From Agapetus fuscipes (Eukaryota > Arthropoda > Insecta > Trichoptera > Glossosomatidae): 64,000 nucleotides of DNA. Every line of letters starts with the position of its first letter. The first letter of the stretch is position 1. A program made the translations under genes and the position numbers. The notes under the pieces are model-generated. The model searched no databases. It was not told the origin of the DNA and saw only the letters and a list, made by a program, of their open reading frames with translations. Of this stretch, positions 44,271-54,870 are shown piece after piece. The stretch is from the NCBI GenBank assembly GCA_951799405.1, contig OX637339.1, forward strand, positions 5,146,001 through 5,210,000. Direction: 5' to 3'.

Positions 44271-44318
44271 CTTCACGCTGAAAGATCCCATCGAGGACAT
44301 GGACGAAACGTCCGGAAG
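44271..44318 (+). ncRNA. Hammerhead-like motif 5, best stem I
   Basis: Stem I CTTC-A-CG (44271-44277) pairs with CG-GAAG (44313-44318), six pairs with a single A bulge. Core CTGA-A-AGA, stem II TCC-C-AT (44286-44291) with ATGGA (44299-44303) and loop CGAGGAC, then CGAAAC and the cleavage triplet GTC (44310-44312). It lies 120 bases before the exon at 44438, so it would be transcribed in the upstream intron. Confidence 0.5.
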
Positions 44319-44437
44319 CTCCACCTCCCACATAAAACGGCAAATATCCGGGAAAACATCTCTCCAGCATCATCAGCCTGCCGTGTAAGCCCTAAACTCC
44401 TATTCCTCATAACTATTATTATTTTTCTTTGTCCTAG

Positions 44438-44628
44438 ATCCCGCTGGCGCCTCCCCGTGATGCATAATGTCTCCAGCCCCCGGCATGGCCCCAGGGCTGG
44501 TCCCCGCAGCAACTCTTGCCGCCGCCACTCCTGGCGCGGCTCTCAGGGAGGCGGCTGCGCGGGGAGACGCCGCCCGCCTCTCTGCCATGCTGCTAAACTC
44601 CAGCCTGTACGTCAACGAGCCTGACGAG
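44438..44628 (+). CDS. First coding exon, probable ankyrin-repeat protein N-terminus
   Basis: The exon starts after a pyrimidine-rich acceptor (ttctttgtcctag) and ends at a donor (GACGAG then gtagga at 44629). The ATG at 44467 opens 54 codons ending in phase 0. GC content is far above all neighbouring sequence, which is typical of a conserved exon. The peptide has an Ala/Pro-rich leader of about 25 residues, then LREAAARGDAARLSAML, which matches the helix 1 to helix 2 pattern of an ankyrin repeat (L..AA..GD...L..LL), then VNEPDE, which matches the beta-hairpin entry (vN..D..G.TALH) of the next repeat. The bases upstream of the ATG would be 5' UTR, with at least one upstream non-coding exon. 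No second exon could be found with confidence in the remaining 19 kb. The ankyrin assignment is inference from one repeat; the exon itself is well supported. Confidence 0.68.
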
Positions 44629-44744
44629 GTAGGACAAAAATATAGCTTTGTATGAGCGTCTGCATGCCACTTAATCACCTGTTTTGTTTTTTTTGTTAAT
44701 TACATAAATTTGTGAAGAGGAATGCAATTTATTAACCTATCTTT

Positions 44745-44920
44745 CCAGGGCTGGAAGTCTCATCACCACGGTAATTCTTTTTTACCAAATATCGATAATG
44801 CTTCTATGAAGACTAATCAGCTGTTCACTTGCAGCCATCTTGGATTGACAGGTCTTCAAACAAATACTACCGATATTCGGTAGGTAAGAATTACCGTGTT
44901 GATGAGACTTCCAGCCCAGG
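44745..44920. mobile_element. MITE with about 35-bp terminal inverted repeats
   Basis: CCAGGGCTGGAAGTCTCATC at the left mirrors GATGAGACTTCCAGCCCAGG at the right, extended through ACGGTAATTCTT. The core ATGAAGACTAATCAGCTGTT recurs at 17785 and 60317. Confidence 0.8.
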
Positions 44921-44932
44921 CCAGAAACATGT

Positions 44933-45183
44933 CGCACGTTTAATACTAAAGAGTAATAACTCAAAAAACAAGAATGTTGGGAAATCACGTTTGAAGTTCA
45001 GACAACCAGTAGGTACAACTTGTATGGGATGAAAAAGGTGACCGATGTTTTATCTCGGTCATATTCGTTCAAATTGAACGGCTGTCACATTCTATCTATT
45101 CTTCTCGCATTGTTCTTGCGTTTTATTACAAAATCTCGATTTTCTCAATTTTTGAGTTATTTCTCTTTATTATTAAACGTGCG
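44933..45183. mobile_element. MITE with 36-bp TIRs and ATGT target duplication
   Basis: CGCACGTTTAATACTAAAGA is mirrored at 45148-45183 with three mismatches. ATGT flanks both sides (44929-44932; 45184-45187) and the host SINE-D reads through when one is removed. Confidence 0.82.
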
Positions 45184-45411
45184 ATGTAATAACATTTTCA
45201 ATTTAAAATTCATTATTTGGATATTTTTATGAACCATTTACTAACAATTACCCAAATGGCATCTGTTGAACCGGGGTCAAAGTTATTGTTGATAAAACAC
45301 GACGCAGGCGGGGTTCGAACTTGCGATTGTCTCAATAACGCAAATTCGAGTGCCGACGCCTTATCCCTTTGACCATACCAGCGACAATTTTAATTTGTCG
45401 CTTGTATGGTT

Positions 45412-45565
45412 ATATTTTAATGAATTAATTATTCATAACTACCCAATGACATCTCCAGAATAAAGTTATACCTAGTCACTATGACATGACGGGCCTCGAG
45501 CTCACGCTTAATAGCGCTGATTCGAGTGCTAACCCGATATCCGCTCGACCATACTTACGACAATA
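45412..45565 (-). repeat. Second SINE-D-like copy, diverged
   Basis: ATGAATTAATTATTCATAAC, CCCAATGACATCTCC, CTCGACCATACTTACG. Confidence 0.55.
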
Positions 45566-45689
45566 TTTAAAGTAAACTAGAAACCTTAAGTTACACTTGC
45601 GTGAATTAAAAGAGTTCAAATCAAATTATTTATATTTTATTGTTATATGCTTAAGAAACTTCTATTTTTGGCATAATCTTCTTCTCCAG

Positions 45690-45990
45690 TTTTAATCGTA
45701 GGATTGGTTTGCAGCAATATCTTTTACTTTTCTTCTCCATTCTTCCCTGTCTTGTGCGGCTATTTTTAGGTCTGAATATGTTGAGCAGCGCACGTCCACC
45801 AACAGGTCCTCCAGGTACTCCTGGCGTGAGCGTCCCCTCGAGTTGGTCCCCTCGGTCATCCCCTCCATTATGGCATGCAAGAGACCTTCTTGTCGTATTA
45901 CATGGCCGATCCATCTTGCACGCCTTTCGGACAAAGTCCTGAGCAGATGCCTTCCTCCTTCGATTCTTTGGAGAACCTCCTCGTTTGTGG
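45690..45990 (-). pseudogene. LINE endonuclease-reverse transcriptase C-terminus
   Basis: Minus-strand frame encodes RARWIGHVIRQEGLLHAIME, GRSRQEYLEDLL and DREEWRRKVKDIAANQSYD, the WxGHVxR...GRxRxxxxD...DRxxWRR block of insect LINE ORF2 ends. The upstream frame continues in another phase. Confidence 0.75.
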
Positions 45991-46377
45991 TGTAGTCTCT
46001 CTTGGCATAATATTCTGTACAAATTTACCCTTTACAATCCATTGCTAAACGTCGAAGCAATTTTGCCAAAGATGTTTCGAAATTCCCAACATAAGTTGTT
46101 AAAGTTATTTTCACATCGGATGCAATTTGCATAAATTATGTTTGTTTTATCTACAGGCGATACTTTGAGATTTCTTTCGTAAAAAGTTAGCGCACTTTCT
46201 AAAAAACAATCGATGGTATCACGACACAAACATTAACGCTTTAGCAAACAAACACCTGCAGGTATCACACTCTGTGGGGAAAGAAATTAATCACCTAGCA
46301 CTTTAAACATGAAAAAAACGACACGTTTTTGTTCTTCTGGTGGCACTACAGCTTATCACATCAAAGAAGAAGTCTTG

Positions 46378-46540
46378 ATGTAGATAGGAATAGATAAAAC
46401 ATGGCCGTGCATGAACAGCTGACCTCACGGTCTAATATTCCCTATAAAATCGGTTTAAGGATTTTTCAGCAAGATTAGCTGTTCACGCTCAGCTGAGGCC
46501 ATGTTTTTATCGCTTTCTATCTATCCATATCGTCGAGAAC
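46378..46540. mobile_element. MITE-like inverted repeat
   Basis: ATAGATAAAACATGGCC and GAACAGCTGA on the left are mirrored by TCAGCTGAGGCCATGTTTTT and CTTTCTATCTATCC on the right, with an AT-rich centre. Confidence 0.65.
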
Positions 46541-46572
46541 CATGCTTTGATGGCTGGACTCTTGCCAACATA

Positions 46573-46832
46573 TATCTAATCTAATCTAATCTAAGTTGCA
46601 AAAATATGTTACATTAGAGATTCACATTACATGCATTTTCACAGCCAGACACGTACAAGTTCGCGCTTGCACATGCCGCATGTGAACCTACAACACAAAA
46701 ACCAAATCTCAAATGGACATACACCCTGCAACTCTTGCCGTTCTTCCCTGAGACAGGGGTGATATTGGCAAAGTGAACCATTTTTACAGCATGGGTGGTC
46801 AGCCGCATACCAACCTATAAGTCAAGGAACAT
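46573..46832 (-). repeat. RepA copy, full length
   Basis: ATCTAATCTAATCTAATC tail to CCTATAAGTCAAGGAAC. Same subtype as 32128-32347 (CCAAATCTCAAATGGAC). Confidence 0.85.
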
Positions 46833-46879
46833 ATATGTACGCTGTATTCTCCAGTTAGAACACGTTCTCCGCGGGAATT

Positions 46880-47099
46880 AGGATAGCCTGGAAAGACTGG
46901 TTGTGATCGGGGTAACTTGGAGGAGAAGAGAGGAAGAGGAAGATCCTCCACACGATGGACCTATCAAGTAAAGAAAACAGCAGGCACCTCGGTGTTAGGA
47001 GCGCTGCTGACAACACAATCGAGAAAGAACTGGAGAAGAGTGGTTGGTTCACAAGAGTTACAACCCTCAGCAATGAGGGCTAGGACAAAAAAGATCTAA
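46880..47099 (+). pseudogene. LINE C-terminal fragment
   Basis: EEKRGRGRSSTRWTYQVKKT and SRKNWRRVVGSQELQ fit the GRPxxRWxDxxKK...DRxxWRRLVG pattern of LINE C-termini. Only the last 70 codons remain. Confidence 0.55.
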
Positions 47100-47118
47100 C
47101 TATATGATCAGTAATAAC

Positions 47119-47322
47119 AGTGGCAAAGGGTGCCATACAAATCGATTTCCATCGGCTTCCCTTTTAAAATGAGGCAACAAGGTAAAAAAAATACATTTAA
47201 TACCAAAGAAACAATACGTATTTTTTCCCCATTGAAACTATGCAGTCTACTTTATTATCATTTTTGCCTCATTTAAAAAGGGAAACCGATGGGAATCGAG
47301 TTGTATGGCACCCTTCGCCACT
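47119..47322. mobile_element. MITE with about 58-bp TIRs
   Basis: AGTGGCAAAGGGTGCCATAC at the left mirrors GTATGGCACCCTTCGCCACT at the right, and the match continues to ATGAGGCAA / TTGCCTCAT. It lies between two different LINE fragments. Confidence 0.82.
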
Positions 47323-47360
47323 ATATTCATTTTACATATATGTCACGGTAGCAGACTACA

Positions 47361-47594
47361 TTGATTGGATCAAGTTCAACTAATGGACCATCAGAGCCCA
47401 GAAAAGATAGTTGCGATGACGGATCCAAAGGGATACAGGACAATGGGAAGACCCAGATTAAGGTGGCTGATGGAGTGGTGACAAACTGCCGTGTGCTTAG
47501 AGTATGGTACTGGAGAAGGAAGGCGTTGGACAGGCAGCGGTGGCTGCGGTTAATCAAAGAAACCAAGACTCATCCTGGCCTATTGTGCCATTAA
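47361..47594 (+). pseudogene. LINE C-terminal fragment
   Basis: In one frame TDPKGYRTMGRPRLRWLMEW, in the next RQRWLRLIKETKTHPGL. These are the GRPRLRWLDG and RxxWRxLIEEAKTHPGL ends of a common insect LINE type, with a frameshift or stop between them. Confidence 0.65.
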
Positions 47595-47704
47595 TGATGT
47601 TGAAACAGATTTTAACCATTTTTTAACAGAATTTGAATTTTTGATTGGAAAGTATTTCTACCTCAGCGCATAGAGATATTTTCAAATCCATAAATCGTCA
47701 CCTA

Positions 47705-47925
47705 AGTGCTTGTTTGTTTTATCTCCAACAGAGGTGATTTCACGTGAGCAATTTTTGTATGGTTACGGGACCAATGTGTTTATACAAATATTTAAAACAT
47801 CTCTCACATTATCGTGGTTTCCTTAACTTAGATTGTATAGAATGTGATTCTTTATTAAAGGGTATTCTTTGAATCAAATGGTAGATAAGCCAAACAAGCC
47901 TTGGGGGAACGAAATGTAACTTAAT
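47705..47925 (+). repeat. RepG copy, uninterrupted
   Basis: GAGGTGATTTCACGTGAGCA, GACCAATGTGTTTATAC, ATGTGATTCTTTATTAAAGG, AAATGGTAGATAAGCC. A short minus copy is at 63725-63782. Confidence 0.6.
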
Positions 47926-48176
47926 AAATCAGGATATATCCAATAAATAGCTTAATAACGTATAAATTTCCACATGGAGACAGGTTTTGCCGCCTTTCCT
48001 AACTAAGTCGCATTAAGCAGTCTTATTTATGGTTCGCTAGCGGACCACGATGTGTCATCTCACCAACAGATCTAGATGTATTTCAAATCCTGTTTGGTGA
48101 GAGACTGAAAAGATGATTTCAAGTGCCATCCTGAATTATTGCTCGGGACATTTCTGATTATTGCCGGTTGCAGTCT

Positions 48177-48366
48177 AATCTATAATCTATAATCTAAGTT
48201 GCAAGGATATATTCATTTAAAGCTCTCAGATGTAAGCCCGCAAACCAACACGTGTAGTTCGCGCTTACAAATGCTGAATGCGTACTTACAAATAAAATCC
48301 AAACCTCAAATGAACATAAGCCCCACAACTTTTGCCGACCTTCCCTAAAACAGGGGTGACATTGGT
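48177..48366 (-). repeat. RepA copy abutting a SINE-B
   Basis: Tail to GGGGTGACATTGG, then the ATT tail of a SINE-B begins directly. Confidence 0.78.
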
Positions 48367-48678
48367 TATTAATAATAAATAATATTAGAATGATTTATTT
48401 GGTGAGCGCTGTTTTTGTGTGTATCACACCTCAAGAGCCCTCTGCGAGCTTGGTCGTCGCTGTAGAAAGCGCCAATTCTCAAGCAAGACCCAGTTTTTGT
48501 AAGGTTGGATGGAACTTTCAGTGACCGGTCTTTGGTAAAGGTTTATGAATTTTTCAACTCAGCGAAGAGCACATTCGAAATATATCTAAATGGTATATTT
48601 TTGTGCTCCGCCGGGATCCGAATCCACAACCTTCCATTTACGAGTCCGAAATGTTGCCACTACGGACTACGGACCGGT
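48367..48678 (-). repeat. SINE-B, complete
   Basis: AATAATATTAGAATGATTT tail to ACTACGGACCGGTCC head. Confidence 0.85.
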
Positions 48679-49070
48679 CCAAGCCTAGCCTTGAGATTGA
48701 AATCGGAAGGTAATGGGTTTGATTTGGGAATCGAATTAGTGAAAGTTTTGCACAAACATATCATTGTTCTTCTTTCTCCATCGAAATACGTTATCTCCCT
48801 TGTACGATCACTTGTAAAATGGATTCAGCACAAATTTGATTTAAGATATTTAATCTCGGCAGGAAAATGGCAGACTTGAATGCGATTACTGTCCTTAGTA
48901 ACCATTCAAATATTTCTACGATTGTTACCTATCAACCCGCCCGTGTGACGCCACAATTATATATATTTCATTGAACGAACCTCATTTCAACATATTTTGG
49001 GCCTTTTTTCATGAATAATGTCCGATGTATTGAAGTTTTATTTTCTTCATTGTATTTACCACCTCTCTGC

Positions 49071-49180
49071 CGAAAAAATCCATCCAACCTCACAGCAACA
49101 GGGTCTTGCTTGTAGATTCTCGCTTCCTACAGCGACGAACAAGCTCCCAGATAGCTCTCGAAGATTGTTATCACAGCTAG
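49071..49180 (+). repeat. SINE-B body fragment
   Basis: CATCCAACCTCACAGCAACA to GATTGTTATCACAGC. Confidence 0.6.
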
Positions 49181-49599
49181 AGCGTTTATTAACACTAGAC
49201 TACCGGTCAAATTGTTTTTAGTGTTAGCCTGATGCTACGAAATGCTTATGATTCTGTCCTTATTTTATTCCAAGTTAATGACGTTTCGCTACTTAAATAC
49301 CCATTCACTTTGATAGCCCATAACTTCATAATTTTCTAAGATATTTTAATTAAACAAACAACTAGTTAATAGTGATTTATCTGAGCGAAACAATAAATCT
49401 GCACTTAACATGTAATTTAAGCGTTTATCGTCGCTGGGGAATGTTTATAATGATATATAGTAGGCTAACATTTTACACTCTAGTAGATTTATATCAGAAA
49501 CCTAAGTCCAAAACCTGATCGGAAATCTTAGATGGGCACAATTTTGTACTTAGATCTAAATCAATTGATCCCAAAGTTTCTTTAATGTTAGCGAAGAAG

Positions 49600-49798
49600 G
49601 AGAAGACTGAGGAGAGAATGAGATTGCAAATAGTTGGAATCGGCAGTGAGATAAAGAGAATAGCATGCATGAATAGACTGATGAATGTTAAGGAGAAGAA
49701 AAAGTGTGCAAGGATAGAATAAAGCGGAGACACATCTACGGAGGTACTGGCTACCTCTTGCGGAATGGCAAGACAAGATAGTCAACTAATATCAAGTA
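49600..49798 (+). pseudogene. Degenerate LINE fragment (GRPRKVW family)
   Basis: 49684-49775 aligns with the element's 3' segment (AAGGAT..AAA..GGAG, then CTGGCTACCTCTTGCGGAATGG-like end at 49747-49769). The preceding bases match only loosely. Confidence 0.55.
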
Positions 49799-49918
49799 TG
49801 CAAGGACCGAAAAAAGGGTGTTGATCTACAATGTTAGCAGCTAAGTCTTATCGAATTCATATTAACAAAACCTTGATTATTTAATTGATTGAACATTTTG
49901 CATGTATGTTTCATGTAC

Positions 49919-50103
49919 AGACCGGTCCGTAGTCCAGTGGACTCACTTGGACTCGTAAATCGAAGGTTGTGGGTTCAAATTCCTGAGAAGCACAAGAAAT
50001 ATATTATTTATTTTTAAATATGCTCTTCGCTGGGTTTAAAAATTCATAAAACTTTTACCAAAGACCGGTCACTAGAAGTTCCATCCAGCCTTACAGAAAC
50101 TGG
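49919..50103 (+). repeat. SINE-B, 3' truncated
   Basis: GACCGGTCCGTAGTCCAGTG to CCTTACAGAAACTGGG, where a LINE 3' end begins. Confidence 0.78.
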
Positions 50104-50150
50104 GACTCTGAAATCTAGGGAGTCTCTCGCACAGGATTTCTTTAAAAAAT
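50104..50150 (+). pseudogene. Minimal 3' end of the Jockey/CR1-type LINE
   Basis: About 45 bases (CTCTGAAATCTAGGGAGTCT onward, A-run) fused directly to the truncated SINE-B at 49919-50103. Confidence 0.6.
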
Positions 50151-51729
50151 GTATTTTGTATATATTTTTTCTTTGACTTATAAGTATTATATAAGGCTCG
50201 CATTAGGCGCATATAAACAAACATTGTGGTTGTTAAAACACAAGGGTAACTCTTTGTAAAACATTTATGTATTTTTTAGTTAAGGAAACCCAAACTATGA
50301 GAGATTTGCGTTTTCACTACCCATTTTTTTAGTTCTTTGAATTGCAAAAACATAATCGTTATGATTCAATAAGTTTGTGAATCTTTGATCTACATTAAAA
50401 CTTAGTTCCAATACACATTAAATGCTGATCATTTATTTCATGAGCGACACTCGTTTTCTCTATCAGAGTTAGATGTCTAACAGATACTTCGTTTCTCACC
50501 TTGGAGTAGGTACTCGTATAGAGTCTAAATAGTCCATAGATCAATCTGCCGGAAGTGCTATAAAAAGAATTAGAGCCTCAACACTCTGAGAAAAAATCTT
50601 TTGTGAGTTCTTTGATCCGTAGCATTATTCACTTAAAACAGATATTTAAAGCACATAAGTCCATGTATTCCCATTGATCAATATAAAAGACATAGAGGGC
50701 GTACGTCCGTTTCTTCCCATAGTAACAAACGTGACATGAACACGTAGTAAGAGGTAAACAACGAAAAAATGAAACGTAAGATATTAAAGTCATTCATCAA
50801 AAAGAGACATAATCATGACGGTTGCCTGGAAACTGATTGTAACACGTCTTCTTTTGTATGAAGATGACGCCCTAGGGTGCAATATTTTTGACACACAAAA
50901 CTGCTCAGATGCTGTTTCTTTATCTTTTATGTTGATCGATGTGTTTTATAGTTTGTATATTCCATGATCTACTTATTGATTTTATGACGGTGTCTTTGGT
51001 ATTTGTTTTTCTGAAATTACTACGTTAGACAACTTTTAAAATTGAATTTATTGCATATTATAATAATAATAAGTCAAATCGAAGCAGGTATAATAAATAA
51101 TAAATTATTAAAATGAATTTTTATTTATTTTCCCTTGTAAAATTGCATACTTTGTAAGGTTCAACCCATTTATGTAGGTAAGTTATTTTGCATTTAAAAA
51201 TCCAACTCAAAAAATATCACCTCCAAAAAAGCTGTCTCTGTCAAACGATTTTGTATGAATGACAGCGCCAGAACGGTGGTGATCAGATTCGATACTACCG
51301 GCCAAGTGACATCACAATTTTCCCCCTATTGCAAATTTTCCAAACCCATTGAAATATCTTACAGAATAGAGTTTGTCATATTTTTTTAACATTAAATTAT
51401 ACTAGTGCCTATAAAACAATAGATATGTCAAATAAAAGTTAACGCTACGATCGGATCATATTTCAAACAAGCCTACGTAAATTTCAATCGAATAAAACAA
51501 AATGGGCAAATGTATGAATCTCTGATCTTGGCCACATAAATTGTTATGGCTTTTATAAAATACATTCGTGAATTGAGAATAGGCTATTTTACAGTGCCAT
51601 AAATATTGTTTTTTATGGCACTGCTTATCTTATAAATCGAGTCATATCAGTTGAGTCTGGACGCGAGCTTCGATGGAATTAAAAATATACTATTTTAAAT
51701 TTTAAAATCTTCATTTCTTAGATGGTCAT
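50151..51729. other. Largest repeat-poor stretch
   Basis: No SINE, RepA or LINE copy recognised. It would include the 3' UTR of the minus-strand gene ending at 51730. A TATA-like CTATAAAAAG is at 50550. Confidence 0.45.
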
Positions 51730-51984
51730 TCATGATCCCCATTTTTGCATGTACGGTATACACTCACGTAAACGCTGCTCGTACTGAAACACTTTTTCAT
51801 CTACAATGGCGTTTTTCGCCAACTCAAACCTTGACTTCCTTTCTGTTTTTTTACCTCCAACTCCACCTGGTCTCAGACGCCATTCTACAGTTTGCAACTT
51901 GTATAAGTTGAGCTGCATCTTTCCCTCCATCTCAGTCTGGGTCTTCCCACTATTGTTCTTCGTTCCAAATGGCCAGTCATCATC
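51730..51984 (-). CDS. Terminal coding exon, product unrecognised
   Basis: On the minus strand a pyrimidine-rich acceptor (gttttctttaatttttcatag) precedes GAT GAT GAC TGG, and 84 codons run to a TGA at 51730. The frame is closed by TAG at the acceptor itself, so this is an exon and not a free ORF. The peptide begins DDDWPFGTKN, has a central basic stretch (GGKKTERKSRFELAKN) and ends YMQKWGS. It is charged, has no membrane segment, and the part after the basic stretch looks helical. Codon use is even, with no tandem or transposon similarity. The nearest AATAAA on this strand lies about 600 bases downstream (near 51125). Upstream exons are not visible out to 64000, so the gene body probably lies beyond the window. 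I do not recognise the family. Confidence 0.6.
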   Translation of the reverse strand, partial: DDDWPFGTKNNSGKTQTEMEGKMQLNLYKLQTVEWRLRPGGVGGKKTERKSRFELAKNAIVDEKVFQYEQRLRECIPYMQKWGS

Positions 51985-52044
51985 CTATGAAAAATTAAAG
52001 AAAACAATATTACGAGTTGGCCTACATTAATTTATAGGAATAAT

Positions 52045-52258
52045 TTACTGTTCTTTGATTTAGATGTTTGGTATAAATAAAGCCAACCAACCTGACTGTA
52101 AAAATAGGTTCATTTTGTCAATGGCACCACTGTTTCAGAGAGCGGCGGTAAGACTAGAAGAGTTGATGTTAATTTGAGATTTGGGTATGTATTTAAAGTA
52201 CACAGGTGGCATGTGTTCTTCTCGTGAGCATACACTAAATATGAATCTTTAAAACTCT
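52045..52258 (+). repeat. RepA copy, diverged
   Basis: CTGTTTCAGAGAGCGGCGG core and AAATATGAATCTTTAAAAC end. Confidence 0.6.
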
Positions 52259-52804
52259 GATGGATAGATAAATAGTCGTGCCACAAGAAATATGCACCGA
52301 CACTTTTATTAAATTCTTGTATTATCCTGTTATCGAAAAGAAAAAAAATCCAAAATGTAACACATAAAATGTGAAAAATATTTTTTTGAGAATATTCCGC
52401 CGAATAAAACACAGATGATTTTTTTAGAAGCACAATGAAGGTGTCGTCATCTGGTACTTTATTTTGTTACTATTTTCAATTCAATATTATGAATTCCAGC
52501 ATTCATTGCAGTTAAATAAATGCTAAAATGGCATGCAAGCTTAAACGATTGTGGCGATCGCTAAATAGAAAATAATCCATAGGATATTTTCGCAGTGGGC
52601 GTTTAAAAATGCGCTATTTGGAATATTTCAGTGAATCTGAGCATTCTATTCAAAAAAGTCTACCAATTAGTAAAACATTAACATTCTTAAATTTTTCTGC
52701 AGCAATTCAAATACACCTTTTATATGATAATTCTCATTCATCAGAATAAAATATTCAGTATTATTTTCTTTGTTTACAAATAATATTTAATAATGTGTTA
52801 GAAG

Positions 52805-53010
52805 TGTATCATCCTCATCATCATTGGCGCTACACCCCTGTGTGTGTCTTGGCCTCCTCGAGGAGTCGCCTGCACCTTCCCCACTCCATCACCTCTCGTC
52901 ACCAACTGGTCACGCCGCGAGCTCGCAAGTCCCTTTCCACGCCATCGCTCCATATTAGCTTCTTTGACCTCCCCACACTTCTTCTGCCACTGGGGTTTTG
53001 TGGAGTACTC
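52805..53010 (-). pseudogene. LINE C-terminal fragment
   Basis: Minus strand: LIWSDGVERDLRARGVTSW, stop, then WGRCRRLLEEAKTHTGV, followed by an (ATG)n tail at 52810-52822. Same LINE type as 47361-47594. Confidence 0.65.
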
Positions 53011-53026
53011 GTAGTTCCTTGGCAAA

Positions 53027-53125
53027 TAGGTTGATGAAACTGACTCCCCACTACCCCCATGGTGTAAAAACTTGGTTCACTTTCGCCAATGCCACTCAGG
53101 GAAAGGCGGTACAATATGAATTTTC
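53027..53125 (+). repeat. RepA head fragment, diverged
   Basis: TAGGTTGATGAAACTGACTC, AACTTGGTTCACTTTCGCC, CTCAGGGAAAGGCGG. Confidence 0.55.
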
Positions 53126-54176
53126 ATACAAAAACAAAACAAAATATCATTTACATTTGTATGATTTTTCAGGAATGATTCAATAACATGTTTTGATAAA
53201 TGAGATATACATACAATGAAGAAAGAATACTATTTTATCATTACTTTTTTTTATTTTTTATTCCCTTTCTTATTCTAATTCAATTTACTTTTACTTACAT
53301 CTGCTTTTTATCCAGTTTACATACAGCTCCTAGCGCAAGGCGAGGAAGAAGGGAAGTGAGCAGTGCATGTGTGTGAACAGGCATACCTACTCGTAGTAGC
53401 GCAAGTGGCTTGCGCTATCGCGAGTGTCTTGTCGGGATTTTTGGCGAAGTCAAAGGACCGTTCGAGAAAGCCATTGGCTAGTCTGTCACCCTACTTCCCC
53501 TTCCGTCTCACCTCGCAGCGCAAGGTGAAGTAGAAATGGCAGAGTGTAAATGGGGCACATGATTTAAATGCTTTATGGTTTTAGTGCCACAAACATAAAT
53601 ATTTGCAGCAAAGATTGCAGATTTCAGTTGTATTTTCAGGCCTACTGACGTCAAGCATTACAAAGTTGCCAACTAATTTACCTAAGTATGGCTTACAATG
53701 AGCTAAAAGGCTGATTACACACTGTTCGCACATGCTTTTTAACAAGAAATGTTGATTTCATAATGCCAGGCCTACGTTAATGGCTTTTGAGCTAAGGAGG
53801 CTATGGCAACATGCATTTATCGCGATTGCAAGGATGTATTAACAACAAGATAATCCTTGTAAGTCTCACTTGTGGATAACGTAAATCTGAGTAGAGATTC
53901 CCATTAACCGTTTAGCAACATTGTATGTAACTATTTTTTAATAATAAAAAAGCTGGTGTGTAAAAATCAATAGAAGGTATATTTGTTTTCCATATTTTAA
54001 TAAATATAAGTAACGTATGATATTTTGTAGCCTTTATAATTTAGATAATTCATTAATAAATACGCCTGATTTTTCATAACAGTTACTCGTTTACTAAGAC
54101 CATAAAGTTTAAGAAAAAAAAGACAGGTTTAGGGTAAACTCTTACAGGTCAGGGTATACTCTTGATGATGTGATAA
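53126..54176. other. Unassigned with a GC-rich insert
   Basis: 53325-53545 is GC-rich with AGCGCAAGGCGAGG on one side and an inverted-like CCTCGCAGCGCAAGG on the other, possibly an unrecognised MITE. The rest is AT-rich. Confidence 0.35.
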
Positions 54177-54371
54177 GATGCCCAAAAACAGACACGTGTA
54201 AGTTCGCGCTTACAAATGCTGCATGTGTACTTACAAATTAAAATCTAAACCTCAAATTAACATAAGCCCTGCGACTTTGCCAACCTTCCCTAAAACAAGG
54301 TGACATTGGCAAAATGAACCATTTTTTACATTATGGGTGGTCAGCCTCATACCATCATATAAGTAAAGGAA
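54177..54371 (-). repeat. RepA copy, tail lost
   Basis: ACAGACACGTGTAAGTTCGC to CCATCATATAAGTAAAGG. Confidence 0.75.
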
Positions 54372-54639
54372 TGTGACACTAGTAAAAAAATTGTGTTATA
54401 CGATTTCAATACAAATTTTTAAATACTCCTTTACAAGTAAGCTAAAACTTGAAACTCTTGAGGCAGAGAGCGACGGGTTCCATAAAAGAAGTTGAACGCA
54501 ATAAACGCTGCGTTAGTTATAATTTATAGCAACACCTTTGGCGGCTTGTATCCCCGCTCCATTCACAGATCACAGCTCACATTTCAATACTGAAAGTACA
54601 AGTACGAACAACAGGAAGCCATAAGGCATTGAGACGTAC

Positions 54640-54690
54640 TCTAGTCGGTATATATAGTTGTAGTTACTCGGGCAGGCAGAGAACGCGACC
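54640..54690 (+). promoter_or_regulatory. TATA-type promoter candidate
   Basis: CGGTATATATAG followed about 25-30 bases later by GGCAGGCAGAG, in a non-repeat stretch about 220 bases upstream of hammerhead-like motif 6. Could belong to a retroelement terminal repeat. Weak. Confidence 0.25.
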
Positions 54691-54870
54691 ATCGCAAAGC
54701 CTATAATTCTGATAGTCGTTGCTGTAACATGTGAGTAACTGGCTAGACACTAGCGGAATGCTTTTTAGGTTCATATCTGCGACAGTAAAAGTCGTTAAAG
54801 TATCAGGGAGAAGTCAGAAAAAAGCTCGTGTTTGACTAAGGTCGAAGGCCAACCTTACACACGGGAGGAG

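Larger units (their letters stand above)
44706..45385 (-). repeat. SINE-D interrupted by two MITEs
   Basis: Pieces at 44706-44744 (TTTGTGAAGAGGAATGC), 44921-44932 (CCAGAAACATGT) and 45188-45385 (GGCATCTGTTGAACCGGGG; GGGGTTCGAACTTGCG). It lies about 80 bases after the 44438-44628 exon, so inside the following intron. Confidence 0.75.
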
